DNA of 22,722 nucleotides from Firmicutes bacterium UBA6226 (GCA_002441045.1 DJWQ01000007.1:12816-35537); one strand, 5' to 3'. Shown: positions 9,035 to 19,154, counted from the first letter of the stretch. A program made the numbers and translations. The notes: generated from the letters alone by a model not told the origin.

Positions 9035-11350
9035 TTATTTTCGCCATTTTTCTTGAATCTGTCTATACCATGCGAGTTGTTCCATATCAATTTTGCGCTC
9101 TGGACGCGGTAACCATTCTAATTTCACCTGATCCCCATTCAAATGATAATTTAATAATTGCATTTGAGAAAGAAGTTCAAGACAAAGACGACATTTTACC
9201 ATACTAAATGTACCACGGTGGTTTAATTGCTGCAATTTGGCTTCACGCTTCTGTGCAGCAAATTTATAAAAAATCGCCAAATCTTCTCTAGTTGGAATAT
9301 GTGACAGCGTATCCATATGATAAGCATCTGCAAAATACACATAGCCCGATGCATAATTGTCGTTCACAGGGAAGATGACAACATCCCAAAATCCTTCTCT
9401 TGATTCATTCACATTCAGTTCATTGAAATGAAGCGTATAACCAACAAAATTTCGACTCAATACCGTTTCCTTAAACTTGTTAATACCTTCTTCTGAATAA
9501 ATAAGGATTGGCAATTTTGAGGGAACAGAAAATATTATATCAAAACTATCTATCGATGTAAAACGTTGTATGTCAGTATTGTTATTACTCTCCAAAACAT
9601 ATCTGTATTGTGAGACTTCAAGACGTCTTTTAAGCTGATCATCTATAGGCATTCTTTCTTTAATCATATCTTTGATCAAGAATTGGATGGTTTCAACGCC
9701 CATGAAATTATTTTTTTCAAGCGTCATTAATAGATGTATTTCTTCATTTTTTCTTAGATGTTTCATGAATTCAGAGCGATTGAAAGCCAATGCATCATAG
9801 ACACGATTACCATCATTAACCACCATTTTTAAATGATTTTGGAGTTTGCCTATCGTTTTAAAATCTTCTATGATCAAATGATTAAATACAAATTGAGGTT
9901 TGGGATTACCCATACCAAAAGGTTTTAAATGCTCTATGGTTTCAACTAAATCATGTGTCACCATCTTAGGCTCTAAAACGCCATCCACTCTTTCCCTCGA
10001 GATGAGCATATACTCCTGAATATGTTCAGAGGCATACTTAATCAGCCCTTCCTTTAATAAAGGAATATTCGCTGCCTTAAGCGAAAGTCCTGCTGCTTGC
10101 TCGTGACCACCAAATTTTTCAAATAAGTGAGAAAAATTCGATAGCACCTCATAAATGCTAATCCCTTCTATACTTCTGGCAGACCCTTTGGCATTTTCGC
10201 CATCACTATTAAGTATAACCGTTGGTCTTGAGTATTTATCGGAGAGCTTTGAAGCAACGATGCCAATGATACCAGTATGCCAATCTTCACCTACAACCAA
10301 TAGGATACGTTCAAGGTCTAAATCAATGTGCTTCTGAATATAGGCTTCTGCACTTTCTAAAATTTCTCGTTCTTGACTTTGTCTTTCAGAATTAAGTTGG
10401 CTCAACGCTTTTGCGATTTCAAGTGCACTGAAGTATTCTTCTTCCAAAAGCATATCTACAGCAATACTTGGATTACCAATTCTACCTGAAGCATTGATTC
10501 TAGGCGCTATGACAAAACCTATATGACCTGAATTAATCTCTTTACCAACCAAACCAGCCTCAGCAATCAATGCTTGAATGCCAGGATTGTTGGTATTTGG
10601 CATTTTAGCAAGTCCAATACTGGTAATTACCCTGTTCTCATCAACAAGTGGCACAATATCCGCAACCGTTCCAAGTGCCGCGATATCGATGACCTGTTCA
10701 TAGAAATTGCAAAACGCATCTCCAGTCAATGCTTGAACAAGCTTTAAAGCGACGCCACAGCCAGCCAGAGACTTAAAAGGATAATCCCCTCTTTTAGGAT
10801 TAATAACTGCATGTGCTTCAGGTAAATCGCCTTGAAACTCATGATGATCTGTAATGATCAAGTCAAGTCCAATTGCCTTAGCATATTTTGCTTGCTCTAT
10901 CGCTGTAATCCCGCAATCTACTGTAATAACAAGATTTCCGCCTTTTTCTTTAATTGTATCAAGCCCTTGATTACTGATACCATACCCTTCATCTATTCGA
11001 TCTGGTATATAGTAATTTGATGCTATGCCTATGGACTTAAAGTACTTCATTAAAATAGAAATACTCGTAATGCCATCTACGTCATAATCACCATACAGCC
11101 AAATGTTTTCAGCGTTTTTAATCGCAGTGTTAATGCGTTCAACCGCTTTTGACATATCCAATAATAAAAGAGGATCCCTTAGATCCTCAATTTTAGGATT
11201 TAAAAACATTTCAACTTCTGCTTGTGATTCTAACCCTCTATCTAATAAAAGCTTTGTTATTAACTGATCTTTATGCCATTCGAGACTTCGTTTATTGATA
11301 ACTTGCTGATCAATGGTCCGTTCTGACCATATGGAACTTTGAAATATCAT
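9035..11350 (-). CDS. recJ: Single-stranded-DNA-specific 5'-3' exonuclease RecJ
   Basis: A 771-residue DHH-family exonuclease used in recombination and mismatch or base-excision repair. The DHH core shows DYDVDG at 88-93 and the TDHH motif at 167-170. The DHHA1 domain contains GGHEQAAG at 414-421, followed by an OB-fold region (about 455-570). Beyond about 570 there is an extra region of roughly 200 residues, matching the extended Firmicutes RecJ form with an additional C-terminal domain; E. coli RecJ is shorter (about 577). The start ATG overlaps the stop of the upstream lapA-like gene (ATGA), so translation is probably coupled. No catalytic residue appears to be missing. Confidence 0.97.
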   Translation of the reverse strand: MIFQSSIWSERTIDQQVINKRSLEWHKDQLITKLLLDRGLESQAEVEMFLNPKIEDLRDPLLLLDMSKAVERINTAIKNAENIWLYGDYDVDGITSISILMKYFKSIGIASNYYIPDRIDEGYGISNQGLDTIKEKGGNLVITVDCGITAIEQAKYAKAIGLDLIITDHHEFQGDLPEAHAVINPKRGDYPFKSLAGCGVALKLVQALTGDAFCNFYEQVIDIAALGTVADIVPLVDENRVITSIGLAKMPNTNNPGIQALIAEAGLVGKEINSGHIGFVIAPRINASGRIGNPSIAVDMLLEEEYFSALEIAKALSQLNSERQSQEREILESAEAYIQKHIDLDLERILLVVGEDWHTGIIGIVASKLSDKYSRPTVILNSDGENAKGSARSIEGISIYEVLSNFSHLFEKFGGHEQAAGLSLKAANIPLLKEGLIKYASEHIQEYMLISRERVDGVLEPKMVTHDLVETIEHLKPFGMGNPKPQFVFNHLIIEDFKTIGKLQNHLKMVVNDGNRVYDALAFNRSEFMKHLRKNEEIHLLMTLEKNNFMGVETIQFLIKDMIKERMPIDDQLKRRLEVSQYRYVLESNNNTDIQRFTSIDSFDIIFSVPSKLPILIYSEEGINKFKETVLSRNFVGYTLHFNELNVNESREGFWDVVIFPVNDNYASGYVYFADAYHMDTLSHIPTREDLAIFYKFAAQKREAKLQQLNHRGTFSMVKCRLCLELLSQMQLLNYHLNGDQVKLEWLPRPERKIDMEQLAWYRQIQEKWRK

Positions 11351-11763
11351 TGATTACCCACTTCATCTGATTTATTTTCATCTTCTGTCATTTCTGTTTT
11401 AACTTGAGTTTGTTCAAGTCTAAGCTGTTTTATGATGCCATCACGTTTAGAAAGCTCTAGTTCCTTATCGCTGACAACTTGATCTCTTTGACGAATCGCT
11501 TCATCTTTTACTGCAATTTGTTTTTCAAGTTCTTCAATTTTCTTATTGAGATCTTTAAACTGTTTGCCTTGTTTGATTTTCTTAAACATGTCAAATAAAA
11601 CAACGGTTAAAGCACCGATCAGTGCTGAGATTATAATGACTAATGCAAGTGAGATCTGAGCCTCTACAAAAAACAAGCTCACTGTTACTACTGATGCATT
11701 AAAAATAGCAAATAGCGTTACTAAAATTGAAAATAGTAAAATTAGTACAATATATATTTGCAT
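11347..11763 (-). CDS. LapA-domain (DUF1049-like) membrane protein with C-terminal coiled coil
   Basis: A 138-residue protein with two hydrophobic spans (about 3-23 and 40-60), then a long charged heptad-like helix (about 65-115, rich in E, K, Q and I/L) and an acidic tail. This layout fits the LapA/YrvD family: E. coli LapA works with LapB in lipopolysaccharide control, while Gram-positive YrvD-like proteins beside recJ have no defined role. I chose ATG at 11763 because GGAGGT precedes it by four bases; the in-frame ATG at 11775 would put that site inside the coding region. Its stop overlaps the recJ start by four bases. It is the first gene after a good promoter. Confidence 0.8.
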   Translation of the reverse strand: MQIYIVLILLFSILVTLFAIFNASVVTVSLFFVEAQISLALVIIISALIGALTVVLFDMFKKIKQGKQFKDLNKKIEELEKQIAVKDEAIRQRDQVVSDKELELSKRDGIIKQLRLEQTQVKTEMTEDENKSDEVGNQ

Positions 11764-11790
11764 GATAACCTCCATTTTTCTTTTAATTTA

Positions 11791-11819
11791 ATTATAAGTC
11801 AATTTTATGTATCTGTCGA
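11791..11819 (-). promoter_or_regulatory. Sigma-A-type promoter for the lapA-like-recJ unit
   Basis: On the minus strand, TCGACA (11814-11819, five of six matches to TTGACA) is separated by exactly 17 bases from TATAAT (11791-11796). Transcription would begin near 11784, about 20 bases before the lapA-like start and just after the secF terminator. The position after a terminator and ahead of a first gene supports it. Confidence 0.75.
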
Positions 11820-11839
11820 ATTTTTTGTAAGTTTATAAA

Positions 11840-11883
11840 AAGCAAACAATGCCGTACAGGAGTTAACACTCTTGTACGGCATT
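11840..11883 (-). terminator. Intrinsic terminator after secF
   Basis: Arms of 15 bases at 11869-11883 and 11848-11862 with a six-base loop. They pair with a single mismatch (A-C) on the minus transcript. The T-rich tail GTTTGCTTTTT follows. It lies 41 bp beyond the secF stop and separates secDF from the recJ promoter. Confidence 0.85.
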
Positions 11884-11924
11884 TAGTTGAAATCATTAGC
11901 AATAGTACCTATCTTAGCGATAGA

Positions 11925-12812
11925 CTATTTAGCAGCGTAAGCACCTTTTTTACCAAATTTAGAACGCGTTAACGCCCAAACTGGACTTGCGATAAAGATA
12001 GATGAATAAGTACCAACAGCAACCCCAACTAACAATGGGAACGCAAAATCTTTGATGGATTCTGAACCGAATACAAAAAGAGCTGCGATGACTAATAAAG
12101 TTGTTAAAGAGGTATTTAACGTTCTAGTTAAAGTTTGGTTAGCAGATACATCTACTAATGCCATATAATCTCTTGTTTTTTCACGTTTGATGTTTTCTCT
12201 TACTCTATCAAAAACAACGATTGTATCATTGATTGAATAACCAACGATCGTTAGGATTGCAGCAATAAAGCTTGAGTTAACACTTTTACCTGTAATCGCA
12301 TAGATTGAGATAACAAATAAAACGTCGTGAACGAGACAAATGATAGCAGCGATACCAAACATACTTTCAAATCGAATAGAGATGTAGATTAACATGAATA
12401 CAGAAGCGATTAACACTGCCGTAATTGCTCTATTTCTAATTTCTTCACCCATATTAGGACCAAATTGATCTGCACTAAAATCTGAGCTAGTAACTGGATA
12501 TTTGCTATTAATCGTGTTAAAAATTTGAGTTCTTTCAGCATTATCTAAAGAAACTTTTGTCTTAATGATAACACCTGTTTTTGCTTCGCCAGAGTGAACG
12601 ATATCTGGATTTAAATTATACTCTGATAACAAATCAGTTATATCAGCGACTGAAACCTCTTGATGCAATTCTACTTGAATCATTGTACCACCAGTAAAGT
12701 CGATACCAAGATTTAAACCATTAAATAACATCATTACAATTCCAATTAAGATAACCGCACCAGAAACCGCGAACCAAAGTTTATAATGTTTCATAAATTG
12801 AATATTTCTCAT
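11925..12812 (-). CDS. secF: Protein translocase subunit SecF
   Basis: Membrane subunit that, with SecD, uses the proton gradient to pull secreted proteins through SecYEG. It has about 295 residues. The N-terminal transmembrane span is followed by the conserved LGIDFTGGT motif near 35-43, a small extracytoplasmic domain, then five hydrophobic spans containing SINDTIVVFDRVREN. Start choice: ATG at 12812 has AAGGGGG eight bases upstream. ATG at 12818, which overlaps the secD stop as TAATG, has the same site only two bases away; GTG at 12815 is a third option. SecD and SecF are separate genes, unlike the fused SecDF of Bacillus. Confidence 0.96.
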   Translation of the reverse strand: MRNIQFMKHYKLWFAVSGAVILIGIVMMLFNGLNLGIDFTGGTMIQVELHQEVSVADITDLLSEYNLNPDIVHSGEAKTGVIIKTKVSLDNAERTQIFNTINSKYPVTSSDFSADQFGPNMGEEIRNRAITAVLIASVFMLIYISIRFESMFGIAAIICLVHDVLFVISIYAITGKSVNSSFIAAILTIVGYSINDTIVVFDRVRENIKREKTRDYMALVDVSANQTLTRTLNTSLTTLLVIAALFVFGSESIKDFAFPLLVGVAVGTYSSIFIASPVWALTRSKFGKKGAYAAK

Positions 12813-12817
12813 CACCA

Positions 12818-14113
12818 TTACCCCCTTGACCCGTAAAGTTTTTTACGATCTGTAAAGCCAAGAGACAGTTTTAGAAGTGATTTCGTCACAACAACTGCTG
12901 TTAACATACTTGATATAATACCGATCATAAGTGTCACTGCAAAACCCTTGATTGGGCCTTCGCCAAATGCAAATAGGATTAATGCTGCGATAAATGTCGT
13001 TACGTTTGAGTCAACGATGGTACTCATCGCTCTGTGGAAACCGCCGTCGATAGAGGCTCTAAGTGATTTACCCACTTTCATTTCTTCTTTCAAACGCTCA
13101 AAGATAATAACGTTTGCATCAACTGCCATACCGAGTGAAATAACGATACCTGCAATACCTGGTAAAGTAAGTGTCGCATTTAAACCGATCATAACGTAAA
13201 CGACAATTAACGCATATAGTGTTAATGCGATAGAAGCGATAACGCCTGGAATTCTATAGAAAAACATCATGAAAATCATGACTAAAATAATACCGTAAAA
13301 TGCTGCTTTAATAGCAGAGTTAAATGAATTTAAACCAAGAGTTGGACCAATAACAGATGTTTGTATTTCATCCAATTGAACTGGTAGTGCACCACCTCTG
13401 ATTAGCATTGCTAAATTGTTAGCAGTATCATAAGTGAAGTTACCTTCGATAATCGCTTCACCATTTGCAATTATAATTGATGTATAAGGTGCAGAGATAA
13501 CTTGATTATCTAATACGATAGCAATCTGACCTTTTCCAGTGCCACCGCTTGTTGCTTTGCTCGTTGCATCTCTAAATAAATCAGTTCCAGTTGCATCAAA
13601 TTTCAAAGCAACAACTGGCTGGTTATAAGAATTTTTTGACACGTAAGCATCTTTGATGTTTTGACCTTCAAGAATTTTCTCGTATTCGAAATCTGAGGTT
13701 GTCATACCTTCTGATGCAGGAGTTGTTCCTGTTACCAAGTCAAACTCAAGTAATGCGGTTTTACCGATGACATCAATAGCATCTTGTGCATTGCTAACAC
13801 CAGGTAACTCAATTCTAAGTCTCTTTTCGCCTTGTAAAGTAATTACAGGTTCCGTTAAACCAAGTTCATTGATACGGCGACCAATAATTTCTTTCGTTTG
13901 TTGCATCGTTCTAGCCAAATCATCGCCTGTTTCATCAGTTATCGCTTCATAAACGACGCTGACACCACCCTCGATATCCAAACCGAGTTTTAATTCGTCT
14001 CTTACAGGAGCGATAGAAAGCTTGCCAATGGTTAAACCTTCAACTGCCACATAAGCCAGGCCTGCAATAAGTACGACGATTAGGAAAAACAAGATCGTGT
14101 TTTTTCCTTTCAT
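12818..14113 (-). CDS. secD: Protein translocase subunit SecD
   Basis: Partner of SecF in the Sec translocon accessory complex, 431 residues. There is one N-terminal span (about 5-25), the D1 motif LGLDIEGG at 43-50, and a compact extracytoplasmic domain smaller than in E. coli. Five more spans carry the signature GMAVDANVIIFERLKEE, whose Asp and Arg belong to the proton path. The start at 14113 follows AGGAGG, which overlaps the stop of the hexapeptide-protein gene 12 bp upstream. Its stop abuts secF. Confidence 0.97.
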   Translation of the reverse strand: MKGKNTILFFLIVVLIAGLAYVAVEGLTIGKLSIAPVRDELKLGLDIEGGVSVVYEAITDETGDDLARTMQQTKEIIGRRINELGLTEPVITLQGEKRLRIELPGVSNAQDAIDVIGKTALLEFDLVTGTTPASEGMTTSDFEYEKILEGQNIKDAYVSKNSYNQPVVALKFDATGTDLFRDATSKATSGGTGKGQIAIVLDNQVISAPYTSIIIANGEAIIEGNFTYDTANNLAMLIRGGALPVQLDEIQTSVIGPTLGLNSFNSAIKAAFYGIILVMIFMMFFYRIPGVIASIALTLYALIVVYVMIGLNATLTLPGIAGIVISLGMAVDANVIIFERLKEEMKVGKSLRASIDGGFHRAMSTIVDSNVTTFIAALILFAFGEGPIKGFAVTLMIGIISSMLTAVVVTKSLLKLSLGFTDRKKLYGSRG

Positions 14114-14125
14114 GTTGAATGCCTC

Positions 14126-14632
14126 CTATTTTGTTTTGTAATGCTGTGACAATTCCACGTAGTTTTTTGCAGATTGCTTTATGTGTTCAATCTCTTCTTC
14201 AGATAAGGTTCTAACCACTTTCGCAGGTGAACCCATCACCAAAGAACCTGATGGAATTCTCTTTTTAGGTGGCACCAGTGAACCGGCACCTATGATAACG
14301 TTAGATTCAATATACGCGCCATCAAGTACAATAGCACCCATACCAATTAAAACATTATCTTCGATCGTGCATCCGTGACAGATGGCGCGATGTCCTATGG
14401 TAACGTCTTTACCGATCGTCGTAGGAAATCCCTTGCTCGTATGCAAGACGCTTAAGTCTTGAACGTTGGTACCATTTCCGATTACAATTGGCTCTACGTC
14501 ACCCCTAACTACTGTATTATACCAAATGTTAGCGCCTTCTTCTACAACAACTTGACCTATAACCTCTGCAGAGTTTGCAATAAAGCTGTTTTCACTGACT
14601 TTTGGGAAAAATCCCTTAATTTCAATTAGCAT
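14126..14632 (-). CDS. Gamma-carbonic-anhydrase-like hexapeptide-repeat protein (YrdA/PaaY/CaiE family)
   Basis: A 168-residue left-handed beta-helix protein with repeated [V/I]-G-x-x-x hexapeptides. The three metal-ligand histidines of the short gamma-carbonic-anhydrase class are present at H64, H81 and H86, together with R43, D45 and Q58, which match conserved Cam residues. It would be cytoplasmic and trimeric. Many members have weak or no carbonic anhydrase activity and some act as thioesterases, so the reaction is uncertain. The start ATG at 14632 follows AAGGAG at five bases. It is first in a unit with secD-secF and lies after the scfB terminator. It is an unexpected neighbour for Sec genes and nothing in its sequence links it to secretion. 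Confidence 0.9.
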   Translation of the reverse strand: MLIEIKGFFPKVSENSFIANSAEVIGQVVVEEGANIWYNTVVRGDVEPIVIGNGTNVQDLSVLHTSKGFPTTIGKDVTIGHRAICHGCTIEDNVLIGMGAIVLDGAYIESNVIIGAGSLVPPKKRIPSGSLVMGSPAKVVRTLSEEEIEHIKQSAKNYVELSQHYKTK

Positions 14633-14721
14633 GACGGCTCCTTTCCTTGGATAATCCTAAATTATTAGTTTAAAACTTCTATAGTTCTTATAATTTAAAT
14701 CTTCGGACATTGAATCCTCAA

Positions 14722-14750
14722 ATTTTACCAAAAAATCAATTGTGTCTTAA
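14722..14750 (-). promoter_or_regulatory. Candidate promoter for the hexapeptide protein-secD-secF unit
   Basis: On the minus strand, TTAAGA (14745-14750) lies 17 bases from TAAAAT (14722-14727), with TG one base before the -10 (extended -10). Transcription would start about 85 bases before the ATG, directly after the scfB terminator. Both boxes are imperfect. The rest of the interval 14633-14721 is AT-rich with no clear structure. Confidence 0.45.
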
Positions 14751-14786
14751 GAAAGTCAAAATGAAGTATAGCTACTTCATTTTGAC
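14745..14786 (-). terminator. Intrinsic terminator after scfB
   Basis: A perfect 14-base stem (14755-14768 with 14773-14786) and a four-base loop, followed on the minus transcript by TTTCTT. It starts 8 bp after the scfB stop and ends the SCIFF unit. Confidence 0.88.
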
Positions 14787-14794
14787 CGACTTGA

Positions 14795-16153
14795 TTACTC
14801 TTCTGTTTGATTCATTTTACCATAAAGATAAAGTGAGCTCTCAATTCTCTTCTTTTCAAGTTCACAACCAATATCATATGGTACAAAGATATCGTTGTTA
14901 AAATTGTAAGCATTTGCATGACAACCGCCTGAGCAGTAAAATTTCGCCCAACAGCTTCTACATTTTTCTTTATTATACACATGAGCATTTTTAAATTGGT
15001 TGGTTAAACCGAAATCTAACACACCTGCCATGACATTGCCCATTTTAAAATGGTCATCTCCAACAAACTGATGACATGGATAAATATCTCCCTCAGGTGT
15101 AACCGCTAAGTATTCAGATCCAGCACCACATCCAGATAATCTTTTTACCACGCAAGGCCCTTGACTCATGTCGATGGCAAAGTGGAAAAATGAAAAATCA
15201 TTGCCCGCATTATGGCGAACAACCATTTCTTCCGCAAGTCTTTCATACTCAGTTTTTAAAACATCAAGGTGCTCTTCAGTAATTGCATACGCATCAGTGG
15301 GTTTTGCGACCACCGGTTCAACCGATGTACTTTTAAAACCTAAATCTGCTAAATGAATCACATCTTTTGAGAAGTCTAAATTATTACTTGTAAATGTACC
15401 TCTTACATAATAAGACTTACCTTCCCTTTTTTCTACTAGCTTCTTAAACTTGTCCACGATGATGTCATAAGTACCACCGCCGCTGATTGTATATCTCATC
15501 TTATCATTTACTTCTCTTCTACCATCGATGCTAAGAACGACATTAGACATATTTTCATTGATATATGCCATATTCTCGTCATTTAATAAAACACCATTTG
15601 TAGTAAGTGTAAATCTAAAGTTCTTATTGTGAATCGGTTCTAAGCTTCTACCATACTCGACTAATTGCTTCACCACTTCAAAGTTCATGAGTGGTTCACC
15701 ACCAAAGAAATCCACTTCTAGATTGCGTCTGTTACCAGAATTTTCAATTAATAAATCAAGTGCCTTTTTACCAACTTCAAAAGGCATCAAGGAACGATCA
15801 CCTTTAAAATCACCTTGTGAAGCAAAGCAATAAGCACATCTAATATTACAATCATGAGCCACATGTAGACAAAGCGCTTTTATGACAGGACTTCTATTAT
15901 TAAACTCTATAGAATTTACATAGGTATCGTCCGTATAGAGCATATCATTATCGATAAGATAGTCGATCTCTTCTAGTGTTTCTTTTACTGCCGCTTCTGG
16001 ATACTTATCCTTAAGCATGCGAATAACCGAAACAGCATTATTTTGCGGGTAGTATTCTAGTGCGTCGAATACGATTTCATCTATGATATGCACAGCACCG
16101 CTATTAACATCTAAAACAAAGAACATATCGCCTTGTTTAAATTTGTGGATCAT
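14795..16153 (-). CDS. scfB: SCIFF peptide radical SAM/SPASM maturase
   Basis: A 452-residue enzyme that installs Cys-to-Thr thioether links in the small peptide ScfA (ranthipeptide class). Residues about 1-85 resemble a peptide-recognition (RRE/PqqD-like) domain. The radical SAM cluster ligands are C102, C106 and C109 (CNIRCAYC), with the SAM motif GGEP at 151-154. The SPASM region carries eight cysteines, C334, C342, C360, C398, C401, C407, C411 and C430, enough for two auxiliary [4Fe-4S] clusters as in characterised CteB. The start ATG at 16153 follows AGGAGGT. It lies 71 bp after scfA with a terminator-like hairpin between them. Length and cysteine spacing match the family well. Confidence 0.96.
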   Translation of the reverse strand: MIHKFKQGDMFFVLDVNSGAVHIIDEIVFDALEYYPQNNAVSVIRMLKDKYPEAAVKETLEEIDYLIDNDMLYTDDTYVNSIEFNNRSPVIKALCLHVAHDCNIRCAYCFASQGDFKGDRSLMPFEVGKKALDLLIENSGNRRNLEVDFFGGEPLMNFEVVKQLVEYGRSLEPIHNKNFRFTLTTNGVLLNDENMAYINENMSNVVLSIDGRREVNDKMRYTISGGGTYDIIVDKFKKLVEKREGKSYYVRGTFTSNNLDFSKDVIHLADLGFKSTSVEPVVAKPTDAYAITEEHLDVLKTEYERLAEEMVVRHNAGNDFSFFHFAIDMSQGPCVVKRLSGCGAGSEYLAVTPEGDIYPCHQFVGDDHFKMGNVMAGVLDFGLTNQFKNAHVYNKEKCRSCWAKFYCSGGCHANAYNFNNDIFVPYDIGCELEKKRIESSLYLYGKMNQTEE

Positions 16154-16173
16154 TGTTACCTCCTAATTTCATT

Positions 16174-16204
16174 GCAAGAAGAAAAGCAGCTGTAGGCTGC
16201 TCTT
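16174..16204 (-). terminator. Terminator-like hairpin between scfA and scfB (probable attenuator)
   Basis: On the minus transcript, AAGAGCAGC (16196-16204) pairs with GCTGCTTTT (16182-16190) around a five-base loop, with one G-U pair. The run TTTTCTTCTT follows. It lies wholly between the scfA stop (16225) and the scfB start (16153). Partial termination here would give many scfA transcripts and few scfA-scfB transcripts, fitting a substrate needed in excess of its enzyme. Confidence 0.72.
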
Positions 16205-16224
16205 TTAAGAATAGAATCATTCGA

Positions 16225-16365
16225 TTATTTTCTTTCACACTCTTGGTTTCCTACAGTACAAGAAGTCTTACATGCTGACTGACAAGATGTTTGACATTCG
16301 CCACAACCGCCGTGAGCCGCTGAGCTTTTTAAAGAACCTGTATTAATTGTTTTTATATGTTTCAT
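16225..16365 (-). CDS. scfA: Six-cysteine ranthipeptide precursor SCIFF
   Basis: A 46-residue peptide, the substrate of ScfB. The first 20 residues, beginning MKHIKTINTGSLK, form a basic leader. The core has six cysteines at C21, C24, C28, C32, C36 and C43, with Thr and Ser between them (CGECQTSCQSACKTSCTVG). This is the classic six-cysteines-in-forty-five pattern. In the characterised CteA system a Cys-Thr thioether is made; from memory it is Cys32-Thr37, and C32 and T37 occupy those places here. The start ATG at 16365 follows GGGAGGG at eight bases. The gene has its own promoter and is followed by a hairpin. No dedicated protease or exporter gene is adjacent. The physiological role of SCIFF is not settled; signalling or quorum-sensing roles have been proposed. 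Confidence 0.96.
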   Translation of the reverse strand: MKHIKTINTGSLKSSAAHGGCGECQTSCQSACKTSCTVGNQECERK

Positions 16366-16427
16366 TACGCTAACCCTCCCAAAACTTAAGATACTTAACT
16401 GCATACCTTTTTGATAAAATACAAGCT

Positions 16428-16436
16428 ATTATACCA
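16428..16436 (-). promoter_or_regulatory. Extended -10 promoter for scfA
   Basis: Perfect TATAAT at 16428-16433 on the minus strand, preceded by TGG (16434-16436), giving the extended TGnTATAAT form. The -35 position (TTTTCT at 17 bases) is poor, as is usual for extended -10 promoters. Transcription would begin near 16421, leaving a leader of about 56 bases. It lies between the yajC terminator and scfA. Confidence 0.65.
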
Positions 16437-16495
16437 TGCTTTTAGCGATTAGAAAAGAGTATTTGTGTGTTGTAGTACAACAAGATTGTGACTTT

Positions 16496-16529
16496 AAAAA
16501 AAACCGAATCCTTAATTAGGATTCGGTTT
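16496..16529 (-). terminator. Strong intrinsic terminator after yajC
   Basis: Perfect 12-base arms at 16518-16529 and 16501-16512 with a five-base loop. Reading into the descending strand there is a run of eight T residues (16496-16503). It lies 20 bp past the yajC stop and ends the ruvAB-to-yajC unit. Confidence 0.93.
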
Positions 16530-16549
16530 ATACTATTTGTTAAAAATGA

Positions 16550-16861
16550 CTATGCTTCGATTTCGTCGTCCTCTACAACTTGTACAGCAGCATCACTCGC
16601 TTTTTCGATAGAAGAAATTGCCCATTTTTTAAATGTTAACTTCGTTCTTGCTGCACCAACTTCGATAACGAATTCATCTTCTTTTACTTTTACCACTGTT
16701 CCAACGATACCACCGATCGTTACTAAAGTATCTCCAGCTTTGACACTGCCTCTAAGATCATTTAATTGTTTGGTTTTTTTCTTTTGTGGTCTGATAATTA
16801 AAAAATACATTAGGACAAAGAAAAATCCCATATAAGCAATCAATCCAACCGTACTATTCAT
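16550..16861 (-). CDS. yajC: Preprotein translocase subunit YajC
   Basis: A 103-residue single-span membrane protein that associates with SecD-SecF. It has the family pattern: an N-terminal hydrophobic span (about 5-23), the IIRPQKKK junction, then a small beta-barrel-like domain with GDTLVTIGGIVGTV and an acidic tail. The start ATG at 16861 follows AAAGGAG at eight bases. It follows tgt, as in most bacteria. Here its usual partners secD-secF lie about 2.4 kb downstream, separated by the SCIFF genes and the hexapeptide protein. Confidence 0.96.
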   Translation of the reverse strand: MNSTVGLIAYMGFFFVLMYFLIIRPQKKKTKQLNDLRGSVKAGDTLVTIGGIVGTVVKVKEDEFVIEVGAARTKLTFKKWAISSIEKASDAAVQVVEDDEIEA

Positions 16862-16920
16862 TATATATTCTCCTTTAACAATTCTTAGTCTGCCATTAAA
16901 AACAGCATCATTTACATAAC

Positions 16921-19104
<2,184 letters not shown>

Positions 19105-19128
19105 CGTTAATCCTTCTTTTCGCGAATA

Positions 19129-19154
19129 AATCCAACACCTAGTGGAGTTGGATT
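19129..19154 (-). repeat. Inverted repeat spanning the stop codon of the SpoIID-like gene
   Basis: Arms of 11 bases at 19129-19139 and 19144-19154 pair with one mismatch around a four-base loop; the TAG stop (19139-19141) is at the loop edge. The tail is only TTTATT, so if it terminates transcription it does so weakly. It may be an mRNA processing or attenuation element before queA. Confidence 0.5.

Noticed and set aside
11764..11775. Upstream ATG start for the LapA-like gene
   Set aside because: The codons between the two ATGs contain the GGAGGT ribosome binding site serving the internal ATG at 11763.
14633..14901. Possible small gene between scfB and the hexapeptide protein (a 63-residue plus-strand frame at 14710-14901)
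   Set aside because: It runs through the scfB terminator and antisense into scfB, with no ribosome binding site. The gap is explained by a terminator and a promoter.
16488..16835. 115-residue plus-strand open frame opposite yajC
   Set aside because: It begins inside the yajC terminator and runs antisense to yajC; the Ser/Thr/Ile-rich content is typical of a complement reading.
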